A stretch of DNA of 64,000 bases, taken from positions 42,241 through 106,240 of the forward strand of contig NZ_JAVIFV010000007.1 in assembly GCF_031157375.1 (NCBI RefSeq), read 5' to 3'. Shown piece by piece: positions 1 through 8,812 of the stretch. A model generated the notes under the pieces. The model made no database searches and was not told the DNA's origin. It saw only the letters and a program-made list of their open reading frames with translations. Made by a program: the position numbers and the translations under genes. Each line of letters starts with the position of its first letter. The stretch's first letter is position 1. The stretch is from Sphingosinicella sp. LHD-64 (lineage in GTDB: Bacteria; Pseudomonadota; Alphaproteobacteria; Sphingomonadales; Sphingomonadaceae).

Positions 1-416
1 ACCAAGACAATTTCGGTGAGACGCTGATCACCCTCACCGCCGACATCGTCTCGGCCCATGTCAGCAACAACAGCGTGGCGGTCTCCGACCTTCCGTTGCT
101 GATCAATAACGTCCACAATGCGCTGAGCGGCCTCGGCGAAAGCAAGGAAGAGCCCGCGCCGCGTCCGGAGCCCAAGGTTTCGATCCGTTCGTCGATCAAG
201 CCCGACTATATCGTCTGCCTCGAGGACGGGAAAAAGCTGAAGATGCTGAAGCGGCATCTGATGACCCACTACAACATGACGCCGGACGAATATCGGCAGA
301 AATGGGGCCTCGCCGCCGACTATCCGATGGTCGCCCCCAATTATGCCGAGCAGCGTCGGACCCTGGCCAAGAAGATCGGCCTCGGCACCAAGCGCAAGCG
401 CGCGCCGCGCAAGTAG
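1..416 (+). CDS. mucR: MucR/Ros-family zinc-finger transcriptional regulator (5'-truncated)
   Basis: The reading frame is already open at base 3, so the true start lies left of the window; a GTG at 75 is internal to the conserved N-terminal helix region (LTADIVSAHVSNNSV). The C-terminal half carries the single Ros/MucR finger: Cys at the CLED motif followed by the paired histidines of KRHLMTHY, then the family signature TPDEYRQKWGL. MucR proteins are global DNA-binding regulators of surface polysaccharide, motility and cell-cycle genes in alphaproteobacteria, binding A+T-rich targets. The gene ends in front of a strong intrinsic terminator and is monocistronic at its 3' side. Assignment is secure; targets cannot be inferred here. 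Confidence 0.93.
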   Translation, partial: QDNFGETLITLTADIVSAHVSNNSVAVSDLPLLINNVHNALSGLGESKEEPAPRPEPKVSIRSSIKPDYIVCLEDGKKLKMLKRHLMTHYNMTPDEYRQKWGLAADYPMVAPNYAEQRRTLAKKIGLGTKRKRAPRK

Positions 417-438
417 GCCGGCCGTTCGAGCTCACAGG

Positions 439-469
439 GCGCCGCTCCGCCGTGCGGGGCGGCGCTTTT
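439..469 (+). terminator. Rho-independent terminator after mucR
   Basis: A 10-bp stem (439-448 with 456-465, one T-G wobble) closes a 7-nt loop and is followed directly by TTTT at 466-469, 22 bases after the mucR stop codon. It separates mucR from fur. Confidence 0.85.
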
Positions 470-518
470 GCGTGCTCGCGCTTTGCCCTCTGGCGGAATC
501 TGCTCTAGAAGAGGCCCC

Positions 519-938
519 ATGCGAACCATCGATGTCGAGGCGCTGTGCGCCGAAAAGGGCCTCCGCCTCACCGAACAGCGCAAGGTGATCGCGCAGGTCC
601 TCTCCGAGGCCGAGGATCATCCCGACGTGGAGGCGCTGCACGCCCGCGCCGCGGCGATCGACCCGGGCATCTCGATCGCGACCGTCTACCGCACCGTCCG
701 GCTGTTCGAGGAAGCGGGCATCCTGGAGCGGCACGATTTCGGCGACGGCCGCGCGCGCTACGAGGCGGCGGCCGAGACCCATCACGACCATCTGATCGAC
801 GTCGAGACCGGCAATGTCATCGAGTTCGTCGACGAGGAGCTGGAGGAGCTCCAGCGCCGCATCGCCGAGCGGCTGGGCTTCCGCCTGGTCGATCATCGCA
901 TGGAGCTCTACGGCGTCTCGATCCGCCGCGATAATTAG
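519..938 (+). CDS. fur: Fur/Mur-family metalloregulator
   Basis: A 139-aa Fur-family repressor. The winged-helix region contains ISIATVYRTVRLFEEAGI and the metal region HHDHLIDVETGNVIEF. The CxxC structural zinc motif of enterobacterial Fur is absent (DVET stands there), as in alphaproteobacterial Fur/Mur proteins, so iron-Irr or manganese-type sensing is as likely as classic Fur function. The start is the ATG at 519 behind AGAAGAGG (507-514); the frame extends upstream to 468 but without a ribosome site. The next gene begins 3 bases after its stop, implying cotranscription with the acyltransferase and possibly miaB. Confidence 0.92.
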   Translation: MRTIDVEALCAEKGLRLTEQRKVIAQVLSEAEDHPDVEALHARAAAIDPGISIATVYRTVRLFEEAGILERHDFGDGRARYEAAAETHHDHLIDVETGNVIEFVDEELEELQRRIAERLGFRLVDHRMELYGVSIRRDN

Positions 939-941
939 GCC

Positions 942-1679
942 GTGCGCCTGACGCTGCGCGTCGCCGGCCTCGTCGCCGGGCTGATCTTCTGCGTGCCGCT
1001 CCATTATCTCTGGAAGCTGCTCGGGCTGGGTTCGATCTGGCCGCAGCTGTTCCTCGCCTGGGCGGGGCGCTGCGCCGGCCTCGACGTGCGGATCGAGGGC
1101 GTGCCGCTTCGGGGCAGGGTGCTGTTCGCCGCCAATCATCTGAGCTGGCTCGACATCGTCGCGCTCGGCAGCGCGGTGCCCGCCTCGTTCGTCGCCAAGG
1201 ACGAGGTCGAGGGCTGGCCGGTGATTGGCTGGCTCGCCGGCCTCAACCAGACGATCCATGTCGCCCGCGAGGCAAGGCGCGCCGCCCGCGGCCAGGCCGA
1301 CCAGCTCCGCGCGGCGCTCACCCGCGGCCGCGCGGTCGCCCTCTTCCCGGAAGGCACGACCGACGGCGGCACCGGGATCCTGCCGTTCCGCGCCAGTCTC
1401 TTCGCCTCGCTCTACCCGCCGATCGAGGGCGTGCGGGTCCAGCCGGTGGCGATCGACTACGGCCCGCTCGCCGACGAGATCGCCTGGATCGGTGAGGAAT
1501 CGACGGGCGAGAATGCGAAACGGATCTTCTCCCGCAAGGGCCGCATCCCGGTCACGCTGCACTTTCTCGCGCCGGTCGATCCGGCGGCCGCGGCCGACCG
1601 CAAGGCGCTGGCCGCGCGCGCCGAGGCCGGGGTGGTCGAAGCGCTGGGCGCTTCCGCGCGCGCCGTCCGCCCTGTATAG
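942..1679 (+). CDS. PlsC-like lysophospholipid acyltransferase
   Basis: A 245-aa membrane-associated acyltransferase that would esterify the sn-2 position of lysophosphatidic acid or a related acceptor. It has an N-terminal hydrophobic segment (about residues 5-35), the HX4D catalytic motif in NHLSWLD and the FPEGTTDGG substrate motif. It starts at GTG 942, three bases after fur, and ends ten bases before miaB, so the three genes probably form one transcript. Whether it is the main PlsC or an ornithine-lipid type (OlsA) acyltransferase cannot be decided. Confidence 0.85.
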   Translation: MRLTLRVAGLVAGLIFCVPLHYLWKLLGLGSIWPQLFLAWAGRCAGLDVRIEGVPLRGRVLFAANHLSWLDIVALGSAVPASFVAKDEVEGWPVIGWLAGLNQTIHVAREARRAARGQADQLRAALTRGRAVALFPEGTTDGGTGILPFRASLFASLYPPIEGVRVQPVAIDYGPLADEIAWIGEESTGENAKRIFSRKGRIPVTLHFLAPVDPAAAADRKALAARAEAGVVEALGASARAVRPV

Positions 1680-1689
1680 GCGCCGGCAA

Positions 1690-3003
1690 ATGACCAAGCC
1701 CGATCCCAAGACCTTCGCCGTCAAATCCTACGGCTGCCAGATGAACGTCTATGACGGCGAGCGCATGGCCGAGCTGCTCGCCGCCGAGGGCCTGCGCGCC
1801 GCCGGCGAGGGCGAGGCCGCCGATCTCGTCGTGCTCAACACCTGCCACATCCGCGAGAAGGCGACCGAGAAGGTCTATTCCGAGATCGGCCGGCTGAAGC
1901 GCCCCGACGGCAGCCGCCCGATGGTCGCGGTCGCCGGCTGCGTCGCCCAGGCCGAGGGCGCGGAGATCGCGCGCCGCGCCAGGGTCGACGTCGTCGTCGG
2001 CCCGCAGGCCTATCACAACCTGCCCGCCTTGGTCGCGAAGGCGGCGAAGGACGGGCTCGCGCTCGACACCGGCATGCCCGCCGCCTCCAAGTTCGGCGCC
2101 TTGCCGGCGCGGCGCAGGGTCGCGCCGTCCGCCTTCCTCACCGTGCAGGAAGGCTGCGACAAGTTCTGCACCTATTGCGTCGTCCCCTATACCCGCGGCG
2201 CCGAGGTCAGCCGGCCCTGGGCGGCGATCGTCGACGAGGCGAAGGCGCTCGCGGATGCCGGCGCGCGCGAGATCACCCTGCTCGGGCAGAACGTGAACGC
2301 CTGGAGGGACGACAAGCGCGGCCTCCACGACCTGATCGAGGCGATCGCCCTGATCCCGGTGATCGCGCGCATCCGCTACACGACCAGCCATCCCAACGAC
2401 ATGACCGACGGCCTGATCGCCGCCCATCGCGATGTCGCCAAGCTGATGCCCTATCTGCACCTTCCCGTGCAGGCGGGCAGCGACCGGGTGCTGAAGGCGA
2501 TGAACCGCAGCCACAGCGCCGCATCGTATCTGAAGATCCTCGACAAGGTCCGCGCGGCGCGTCCCGACATCGCCCTGTCCGGCGACTTCATCGTCGGCTT
2601 TCCCGGCGAAACCGGGGCGGAGTTCGAGGAGACCCTGAAGCTCGTCGACGAGGTCCGCTACGCCCAGGCCTTCTCGTTCAAATATTCCCCCCGCCCGGGC
2701 ACGCCGGCAGCCGACATGGCGGACCAGGTCGCGCCGGAGCTGATGGACGCGCGGCTGCAGCGGCTGCAGGCGCGGCTCAACGCCCATCAGGCCGAATTCA
2801 ACGCCGCAACGGTCGGGCGGCGCACCGAGGTGCTGGTCGAGCGCCAGGGCCGCAAGCCCGGCCAGATGCTCGGCAAGTCGCCCTGGCTCCAGTCGGTCCA
2901 TTTCGAGACCGACGCACGCATCGGCGACATCGTCGAGGTCGGGATCGCCGCCGCCGGGCCCAACTCGCTGTCGGGCGTGGAGCGGGTGTCCGTCGCCGCC
3001 TGA
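1690..3003 (+). CDS. miaB: tRNA-2-methylthio-N6-dimethylallyladenosine synthase
   Basis: A 437-aa methylthiotransferase that converts i6A37 to ms2i6A37 in tRNAs reading UNN codons. The N-terminal UPF0004 domain has its three cluster cysteines (C16 in YGCQMN, C52 in NTCHIREK, C84 in AGC), the radical-SAM cluster is CDKFCTYC (C156, C160, C163), and a TRAM domain occupies roughly the last 65 residues. The ATG at 1690 gives the canonical N-terminus; an open frame continues upstream to 1225 only inside the acyltransferase gene and is not coding. MiaB followed by phoH and ybeY is a widespread alphaproteobacterial order. Confidence 0.97.
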   Translation: MTKPDPKTFAVKSYGCQMNVYDGERMAELLAAEGLRAAGEGEAADLVVLNTCHIREKATEKVYSEIGRLKRPDGSRPMVAVAGCVAQAEGAEIARRARVDVVVGPQAYHNLPALVAKAAKDGLALDTGMPAASKFGALPARRRVAPSAFLTVQEGCDKFCTYCVVPYTRGAEVSRPWAAIVDEAKALADAGAREITLLGQNVNAWRDDKRGLHDLIEAIALIPVIARIRYTTSHPNDMTDGLIAAHRDVAKLMPYLHLPVQAGSDRVLKAMNRSHSAASYLKILDKVRAARPDIALSGDFIVGFPGETGAEFEETLKLVDEVRYAQAFSFKYSPRPGTPAADMADQVAPELMDARLQRLQARLNAHQAEFNAATVGRRTEVLVERQGRKPGQMLGKSPWLQSVHFETDARIGDIVEVGIAAAGPNSLSGVERVSVAA

Positions 3004-3120
3004 CTGTGGCGCGGCTGCATCGCCTGCGCACGCCGCGTCGATGCGCCTGCGTTCGCGCTGGCATTTCGGATCGCGCCGCCCCACTTTGGCGTTCGTGACT
3101 CGCTTGAGTGAAAGGACCGC

Positions 3121-4116
3121 ATGAGCCGCAAGCCTGCCGCCGCCCCCGCCGGATCCCGCGCCCGGGTCGAGATCGAGTTCGAGCAGCCGCACCTGCTCGG
3201 GCCTTTGTTCGGCGAGTTCGACCGCAACCTCGTCGCGATCGAGGATCGGCTCGGCGTCTACATCGCCGCGCGCGGCGCCAAGGTTCAGGTCGAGGGCGAG
3301 CCGGAAGCGGCGTCCCGCGCTCGCGAGGTGCTGCTCGGCCTCTACAATCGCCTCGACGAGGGCCACGACATCGATGCCGAGCTGGTCAATGCGATCATCG
3401 CCATGTCCGGCCAGCCGACGCTCGACGGGATCATCTCGCCCGAGGTGATCGAGCCGCCCAAGGTGATGATCCGCACCCGCAAGAAGACGATCGTGCCGCG
3501 CTCCAAGACCCAGGCGGTCTATATGGAGGCGCTGGCCCGCGACGAGATGATCTTCGCGCTCGGGCCGGCCGGCACCGGCAAGACCTATCTCGCCGTCGCC
3601 CAGGCGGTGCAGCAGCTGATCGGCGGCTCGGTCGATCGGCTGATCCTGTCGCGCCCGGCGGTCGAGGCCGGCGAGCGCCTCGGCTTCCTTCCCGGCGACA
3701 TGAAGGAGAAGGTCGACCCCTATCTGCGCCCGCTCTACGACGCGCTCTACGACATGCTGCCGATGGATCAGGTCGAGCGGCGGATCGCCTCCGGCGAGAT
3801 CGAGATCGCGCCGATCGCGTTCATGCGCGGCCGCACCCTCTCCGACGCCTTCATCATCCTCGACGAGGCGCAGAACACCACGCCGCAGCAGATGAAGATG
3901 TTCCTGACCCGCTTCGGCATGCGCAGCCGCATGGTGATCTGCGGCGATCCCAACCAGACCGATCTGCCCAGGGGGGTCGAGTCCGGCCTCAACGACGCGG
4001 TCGGGAAGCTGGAAGGCATCGACAAGATCGCCATGATCCGCTTCGGCGCCGGCGACGTCGTGCGCCATCCGCTCGTCGGCAAGATCGTCGAGGCCTATGA
4101 GGGGCCGGGGACTTGA
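3121..4116 (+). CDS. phoH: PhoH-like ATPase
   Basis: A 331-aa PhoH/YbeZ-type P-loop ATPase: N-terminal KH-like region, then Walker A GPAGTGKT (residues 148-155) and Walker B IILDEAQN. PhoH partners YbeY in RNA metabolism in bacteria where it has been examined. An AAAGGA site lies about 5 bases before the ATG. Its TGA overlaps the TTG start of ybeY (TTGA), so translation of the two is coupled. The order phoH-ybeY-corC matches enterobacterial ybeZ-ybeY-ybeX. Confidence 0.96.
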   Translation: MSRKPAAAPAGSRARVEIEFEQPHLLGPLFGEFDRNLVAIEDRLGVYIAARGAKVQVEGEPEAASRAREVLLGLYNRLDEGHDIDAELVNAIIAMSGQPTLDGIISPEVIEPPKVMIRTRKKTIVPRSKTQAVYMEALARDEMIFALGPAGTGKTYLAVAQAVQQLIGGSVDRLILSRPAVEAGERLGFLPGDMKEKVDPYLRPLYDALYDMLPMDQVERRIASGEIEIAPIAFMRGRTLSDAFIILDEAQNTTPQQMKMFLTRFGMRSRMVICGDPNQTDLPRGVESGLNDAVGKLEGIDKIAMIRFGAGDVVRHPLVGKIVEAYEGPGT

Positions 4117-4586
4117 TCCTGGTCGAGGCCGACGTTTCCGAAGACTGGGACAGTCGCACCGACTGGCCCGCCCTCGCCGACCGTTCGGTCCGTGCCGCCG
4201 TCGCGCACAGCCGCCATGCCGCGCTCTCCGACGGTGACGCGGAGGTGTCGGTCAAGTTCACGTCGGACGAAGAGGTCCACGCCCTCAACGCCGAATGGCG
4301 GGAAAAGGACAAGCCGACCAACGTCCTCTCCTTCCCGATGGTCGAGGAGCACGAGCTCGCCACCGCGCCGATGCTGGGCGACATCGTTCTCGCCCATGGC
4401 GTCTGCACGGCCGAGGCGAGCGCCAGGAATCTGCCGATCGAGAGCCATGCCGCGCATCTGGTGGTGCATGGCATGCTTCATCTGCTAGGTTACGACCACG
4501 AAACCAGCGACGAGGACGCCGAGGAGATGGAGGAAGCCGAGCGACGGGCGCTCGCATCCATCGGGATCGCCGATCCCTATCACTAA
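4113..4586 (+). CDS. ybeY: rRNA maturation endoribonuclease YbeY
   Basis: A 157-aa UPF0054 metalloprotein needed for 16S rRNA 3'-end processing and ribosome quality control. The zinc site HGMLHLLGYDH is intact (H119, H123, H129). The only start compatible with the full family N-terminus is TTG at 4113, overlapping the phoH stop by four bases. corC follows after 19 bases. Length and motif agree with the family. Confidence 0.96.
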   Translation: MILVEADVSEDWDSRTDWPALADRSVRAAVAHSRHAALSDGDAEVSVKFTSDEEVHALNAEWREKDKPTNVLSFPMVEEHELATAPMLGDIVLAHGVCTAEASARNLPIESHAAHLVVHGMLHLLGYDHETSDEDAEEMEEAERRALASIGIADPYH

Positions 4587-4605
4587 AGGGGTGCAACTCT
4601 AACCT

Positions 4606-5496
4606 ATGGAAGACGACAGTCCCGGCACCGGCCAGGAAGAACGTACATTCTGGGGTGGCCTCAGGTCATTCCTGTTCGGAGACGATGACGAGGCGACGCT
4701 CCGCGACGAGATCGAGGAGGTGCTGGAGAATCGCGAGGGCGAGGTGCCGCGGGTGGGCGATCTTTCCGTCGCCGAGCGGCAGATGCTCCGCAACATCCTC
4801 CACTTCGGCGAGAAGAATGCGGGCGACGTCGCCGTGCCGCGCGGCGAGATCATCGCCGTGCCGAGCACGATCAGCTTCGACGATCTCGTCGTCGCGCTCC
4901 GCGAGGCCGAGCACAGCCGCCTGCCGGTCTACGAGGGCAGCCTCGACCGCGTCGTCGGCATGATCCACATCAAGGACGTGTTCCTGCACCAGGTCTCCGG
5001 CCGGGCGACGCCGTCCGACATCACCGCGCTGATGCGCACGCCGCTCTACGTGCCCGAATCGATGGGCATGCTCGATCTGCTCGCCCGGATGCGCTCGGGC
5101 CGGGTCCACCTCGCCATCGTCGTCGACGAGTTCGGCGGCACCGAAGGGCTGCTCACCATCGAGGACGTGGTCGAGGAGATCGTCGGCGACATCGAGGACG
5201 AGCATGACGAGGAGCTGCCCGGCCTGCTCATTCCCTTGGAGGACGGCGTCTGGGACGCCGACGCCCGCGCCGAGCTCGAGGATGTCGCCGAAGCGGTCGA
5301 CGTCCGGCTCGCCGAGGTCGAGGAAGATGTCGACACGCTGGGCGGCCTCGCCTTCGTCCTCGCCGGGCGCATCCCGCAGCCGGGCGAGGTGCTGGAGCAT
5401 CCGAGCGGCTGGCGGCTCGAGGTGACCGAGGGCGATACGCGCCGCGTCACCCGCATGCGTCTCCATGCGCCCGAAGAGGTCGTGCCGGTCGAATAG
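4606..5496 (+). CDS. corC: CorC/HlyC-type CBS-domain protein
   Basis: A 296-aa soluble protein with two CBS domains (about residues 75-200, including the LLTIEDVVEEIVGDIEDEHD block) and a C-terminal CorC_HlyC transporter-associated domain (about 210-290). There is no DUF21 membrane part, so it is the YbeX/CorC type linked to Mg/Co efflux and ribosome-associated functions rather than a membrane hemolysin. It is the last gene of the phoH-ybeY-corC run. The lnt gene that often follows in other proteobacteria is not here. Confidence 0.92.
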   Translation: MEDDSPGTGQEERTFWGGLRSFLFGDDDEATLRDEIEEVLENREGEVPRVGDLSVAERQMLRNILHFGEKNAGDVAVPRGEIIAVPSTISFDDLVVALREAEHSRLPVYEGSLDRVVGMIHIKDVFLHQVSGRATPSDITALMRTPLYVPESMGMLDLLARMRSGRVHLAIVVDEFGGTEGLLTIEDVVEEIVGDIEDEHDEELPGLLIPLEDGVWDADARAELEDVAEAVDVRLAEVEEDVDTLGGLAFVLAGRIPQPGEVLEHPSGWRLEVTEGDTRRVTRMRLHAPEEVVPVE

Positions 5497-5545
5497 CTGG
5501 AACCTCGCGGGCCCAGTTCGGTTCGTTGCGCGAACGGAGGCGCTG

Positions 5546-6859
5546 ATGACCGCAACCGCCCGACCCCTTGCGATCCTCCTGGCCGCTGCGCTGGCGAGCG
5601 GCTGCGGCGACCGCTCGACCGCCGACCTTTCCGAAAGCGTCGGGCCGTCGCCGCGGCTGCCCGAGCCGACGCGGACATTGTTCCCGACCGTCGAGGTGGC
5701 CGAGGCCGTCGGCTGGCCGGCCGGCGGTGCCCCGACCGCCGCACAGGGGCTGCGGGTCAACGCCTTCGCGACCGGGCTCGATCACCCGCGCTGGCTCTTG
5801 CGCCTGCCGAACGGCGACGTGTTGGTCGCCGAATCCGCCGCGCCGCCCAGGCCGGAGGGCACCGGCGGCGGCATCCGCGGCTTCTTCCAGCGCCTGTTCA
5901 TGGGGCGCGCCGGCTCGCAGGTGCCGAGCGCCAACCGCATCACCCTGCTGCGCGATGCCGACGGCGACGGCACGGCGGAGCTGCGCACGCCTTACATCAC
6001 CGGCCTCGCCTCGCCGATCGGCATGGCCCTGGTCGGCGACACGCTCTACGTCGCCAATGCCGACGCGCTGGTCGCCTTCCCCTACGATCCGGCGGCGACA
6101 CGCATCGCCGCAGCGCCCCGCAGGATCGCCGACCTGCCGGCGGGGCGGAACCATCACTGGACCAAGACTCTCGCCGCCAGCCCGGACGGTCGGCGGCTCT
6201 ATGTCGGCGTCGGCTCGAATTCAAATGTCGGCGAGAACGGGCTCGACGAGGAGCGCGGCCGCGCCGCGATCTGGGAGATCGATCCCGCCAGCGGCGCCCA
6301 CCGCATCTTCGCATCGGGCCTCAGGAACCCGGTCGGTGTCGCCTTCCGCCCCGGCTCCGGCGATCTCTACACCGTCGTCAACGAGCGCGACGAGCTCGGC
6401 AGCGATCTCGTCCCCGACTATCTGACCCGCGTCCAGGCCGGCGGCTTCTACGGCTGGCCGTGGAGCTACTGGGGCCATCATGTCGACACGCGGGTCGAGC
6501 CGGCCCGGCCCGATCTCGTCGGTCGCGCGATCCGCCCCGATTACGCGCTCGGCAATCATGTCGCCCCGCTCGGGCTCAGCTTCTCCGAGGGCGCGCGGCT
6601 GGGCCCGCGCTTCGCCTCGGGCGCCTTCATCGGCCTCCACGGCTCGTGGAACCGCAATCCGCCGAGCGGCTACAAGGTGGTGTTCGTGCCCTTCGCGAAC
6701 GGCCGGCCGGCGGGCATGCCGGTCGACGTGCTGACCGGCTTCCGCTCCGGGGACGGCCGGGCGCTGGGCCGCCCCGTCGGTGTCCAGATCGGCCGCGACG
6801 GCAGCCTGCTCGTCGCCGATGATGTCGGCAACACGATCTGGCGGGTCAGCGCCCGTTAG
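5546..6859 (+). CDS. Sorbosone-dehydrogenase-like PQQ-type lipoprotein
   Basis: A 437-aa exported six-bladed beta-propeller of the soluble glucose/L-sorbosone dehydrogenase family. The N-terminus is a lipoprotein signal ending ALASGC (C20). Family landmarks are HPRWLLRLPNGDVLV, NHHWTKTLAASPDG, SGLRNPVGVAF and HGSWNRNPPSGYKV. Such enzymes oxidise sugars in the periplasm with PQQ; the substrate is not predictable and PQQ genes are not in the window. The ATG at 5546 is chosen because ACGGAGG (5534-5540) precedes it and the signal peptide begins there. It is convergent with the next gene; 6860-6985 between them shows nothing convincing. Confidence 0.88.
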   Translation: MTATARPLAILLAAALASGCGDRSTADLSESVGPSPRLPEPTRTLFPTVEVAEAVGWPAGGAPTAAQGLRVNAFATGLDHPRWLLRLPNGDVLVAESAAPPRPEGTGGGIRGFFQRLFMGRAGSQVPSANRITLLRDADGDGTAELRTPYITGLASPIGMALVGDTLYVANADALVAFPYDPAATRIAAAPRRIADLPAGRNHHWTKTLAASPDGRRLYVGVGSNSNVGENGLDEERGRAAIWEIDPASGAHRIFASGLRNPVGVAFRPGSGDLYTVVNERDELGSDLVPDYLTRVQAGGFYGWPWSYWGHHVDTRVEPARPDLVGRAIRPDYALGNHVAPLGLSFSEGARLGPRFASGAFIGLHGSWNRNPPSGYKVVFVPFANGRPAGMPVDVLTGFRSGDGRALGRPVGVQIGRDGSLLVADDVGNTIWRVSAR

Positions 6860-6985
6860 GCCGTCTCCAGCTCGGTCTCCGGTGCGCAGGTTTGCGCGCC
6901 GGTGCCCAATCCTTGCGTCTCTTCCCACCAGTCGCCGAGCGCATCGATGACCGGCAGCAGTCGCGCGCGCCGCGCGGAGTTTCCT

Positions 6986-8623
6986 TCAGGCCATCGCCAT
7001 CGCCGGCCGGTCGACCGGTGCCGCCTCCGCGTCGGCGAGATAGCGGTGGATCGCCGCCACCACCTGCGCGCCGTCGCCGACCGCCGCGGCGACGCGCTTG
7101 ACCGATCCGGCGCGCACGTCGCCGACCGCAAAGACGCCGCGCCGGCTGGTCTCGAGCGGCAGCCGGCCCTCGCCGGCCTGCGCGCCGGTCAGCAGGAAGC
7201 CGTTCGCGTCGCGCTTCAGGCCGGATTGCGCGAGCCAGTCGGTGTTCGGCTCGGCGCCGATGAACAGGAAGAGCTGGCGGCAGTCGCGCTGCGCCTCGGC
7301 GCCGCCGCGCCGTGCCTGCCAGCGCACCGCCCGCAAGGCGCCCGCATCGCCCTCCAGCGCCGAGACCTCCACCCCGGTCACCACCTCGACATTGGCGAGC
7401 CCGCCGATCCGCTCGACCAGATAGGCCGACATCGTCTCGGCGAGCGGCCGCCGGGTGAGCAACGTCACCCGCCCGGCCTGCTCGGCGAGGAACACCACCG
7501 CCTGCCCGGCCGAATTGCCGCCGCCGACCAGCACCACCTCCTGCGAGGCGCACAGCCGCTGCTCGAGCGGCGAGGCCCAGTAATGGACCGAGCGCCCCTC
7601 GAACGCCTCGAGGTCGCTGACGTCGAGCCGCCGGTAGCGCGCGCCGGTCGCGATCACCGCGGTGCGCGCCTGCACCCTCTCGCCGGTCGCGAGGGTGAGG
7701 CGCAGCGGGTCGTTGCCGCATTCGAGCCGCACCGCCTCGTCGGGAATCGCCATCTCGACGCCGAACTTCTGCGCCTGGCTGTAGGCGCGGCCCATCAGCG
7801 CCATGCCGGAGATGCCGGTCGGGAAGCCGAGATAATTCTCGATCCGCGCCGATGCGCCCGCCTGCCCGCCGAACGCGCGGCAGTCGAGCACCAGCACCGA
7901 CAGCCCTTCCGAGGCCGCATAGACCGCGGTGGCAAGGCCCGACGGCCCGGCGCCGATCACCGCGACATCGAACAACCTGTCCGGGTCGATCGGCCCGACC
8001 AGGCCGATGCAGCGCGCCATCTCGCCCTCGCTCGGGTTGCGCAGCATCTGCCCGCCCGGGCAGAGGACGATCGGCAGCTCCTCGGGCTCGACCCGGAAGC
8101 GGTCGATCAGCACCTGGCCGCAATGGTCGCTGCCGGGGTCCAGGCTCTGGTGCGGATGGCCGTTGCGCCTCAGGAAATTCTGCAGGCGCAGCACGTCGGG
8201 ATGATGCGCCGGCCCGACGATCACCGGTCCACCGCCGCCGGTCTCCAGCAGGCCCATGCGCCTCAGGATCAGCGCCCGCATGATCCGCTCGCCGAGCGAC
8301 GCCTCGGCGGTCAGCACCGCGCGCAGCTTCTCGGGCGGGATCGCCAGCACGTCCGTCGCGCGCACCGCCACGACGTCGACCAGCGACGGCCGGCCCGACA
8401 GCTGCGCCAGCTCGCCGACGAAGCCGCCGGGCAGGTGGGTGACGATCGGCGTCACGCACCCCTTCTGGTCGCGCTGCGACACCTCGACCGCGCCGGAGAG
8501 CAAGATGGCAAGGCCGTGGCCGCCCTCGCCGGCCCGCACCACCGCCTCGCCGGTGCCGTAGCACCGCTGCGTCCCGAACCGCCGCAGCCGCTCGACCTCG
8601 ATCTCGGTCAGCGTCGGAAACAT
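6986..8623 (-). CDS. Cyclic-nucleotide-binding, thioredoxin-reductase-like FAD oxidoreductase without the CxxC site
   Basis: A 545-aa fusion: cNMP-binding (CAP_ED) domain about 1-120, a thioredoxin/glutaredoxin-like linker about 135-205, then a two-dinucleotide-domain flavoprotein (FAD motif VIGAGPSGLA near 222-231, NAD(P) motif LVGGGNSAGQA near 365, terminal GVFAVGDVRAG). In true thioredoxin reductases the NADPH domain carries CATC; here the equivalent position reads YWAS (348-351), so it cannot reduce thioredoxin by the usual dithiol route. Sensory or alternative electron-transfer roles are possible. The gene is divergent from the cyclophilin. Confidence 0.87.
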   Translation of the reverse strand: MFPTLTEIEVERLRRFGTQRCYGTGEAVVRAGEGGHGLAILLSGAVEVSQRDQKGCVTPIVTHLPGGFVGELAQLSGRPSLVDVVAVRATDVLAIPPEKLRAVLTAEASLGERIMRALILRRMGLLETGGGGPVIVGPAHHPDVLRLQNFLRRNGHPHQSLDPGSDHCGQVLIDRFRVEPEELPIVLCPGGQMLRNPSEGEMARCIGLVGPIDPDRLFDVAVIGAGPSGLATAVYAASEGLSVLVLDCRAFGGQAGASARIENYLGFPTGISGMALMGRAYSQAQKFGVEMAIPDEAVRLECGNDPLRLTLATGERVQARTAVIATGARYRRLDVSDLEAFEGRSVHYWASPLEQRLCASQEVVLVGGGNSAGQAVVFLAEQAGRVTLLTRRPLAETMSAYLVERIGGLANVEVVTGVEVSALEGDAGALRAVRWQARRGGAEAQRDCRQLFLFIGAEPNTDWLAQSGLKRDANGFLLTGAQAGEGRLPLETSRRGVFAVGDVRAGSVKRVAAAVGDGAQVVAAIHRYLADAEAAPVDRPAMAMA

Positions 8624-8691
8624 CTGCGCGCCGCGCGTGTCGATCAGCGTCTAGCGGGGAAGGGGCCTGGACATGGTTGTACCTTTCTGCG

Positions 8692-8714
8692 GCGGGACTC
8701 GCCGCGAGTCCCGC
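8692..8714. repeat. 23-bp near-perfect palindrome between divergent genes
   Basis: GCGGGACTCG (8692-8701) and CGAGTCCCGC (8705-8714) form perfect 10-bp arms around a 3-base centre. It lies between the cNMP-flavoprotein (start 8623, minus) and the cyclophilin (start 8813, plus). There is no T-run on either side, so an operator or a processed hairpin is more likely than a terminator. Confidence 0.6.
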
Positions 8715-8812
8715 TCAAGCTATCACGCCCCGGGCAGGCCCGTCATGCCGGGCGGGCTTGATCGCCGCAGCGCTTTCCCCGAACCATGGCGCGTCAACAA
8801 GGGGACCCGTCC

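Noticed and set aside
1552..4068. Long minus-strand open frame (838 codons) opposite acyltransferase, miaB and phoH
   Set aside because: Product of high G+C with three well-identified genes on the other strand; composition is Arg/Asp/Gly-rich and no family motif is visible.
6860..6985. Minus-strand frame after the cNMP-flavoprotein with a protein-like tail
   Set aside because: No start, no ribosome site, and it overlaps the end of the flavoprotein gene in another frame; too short to support.
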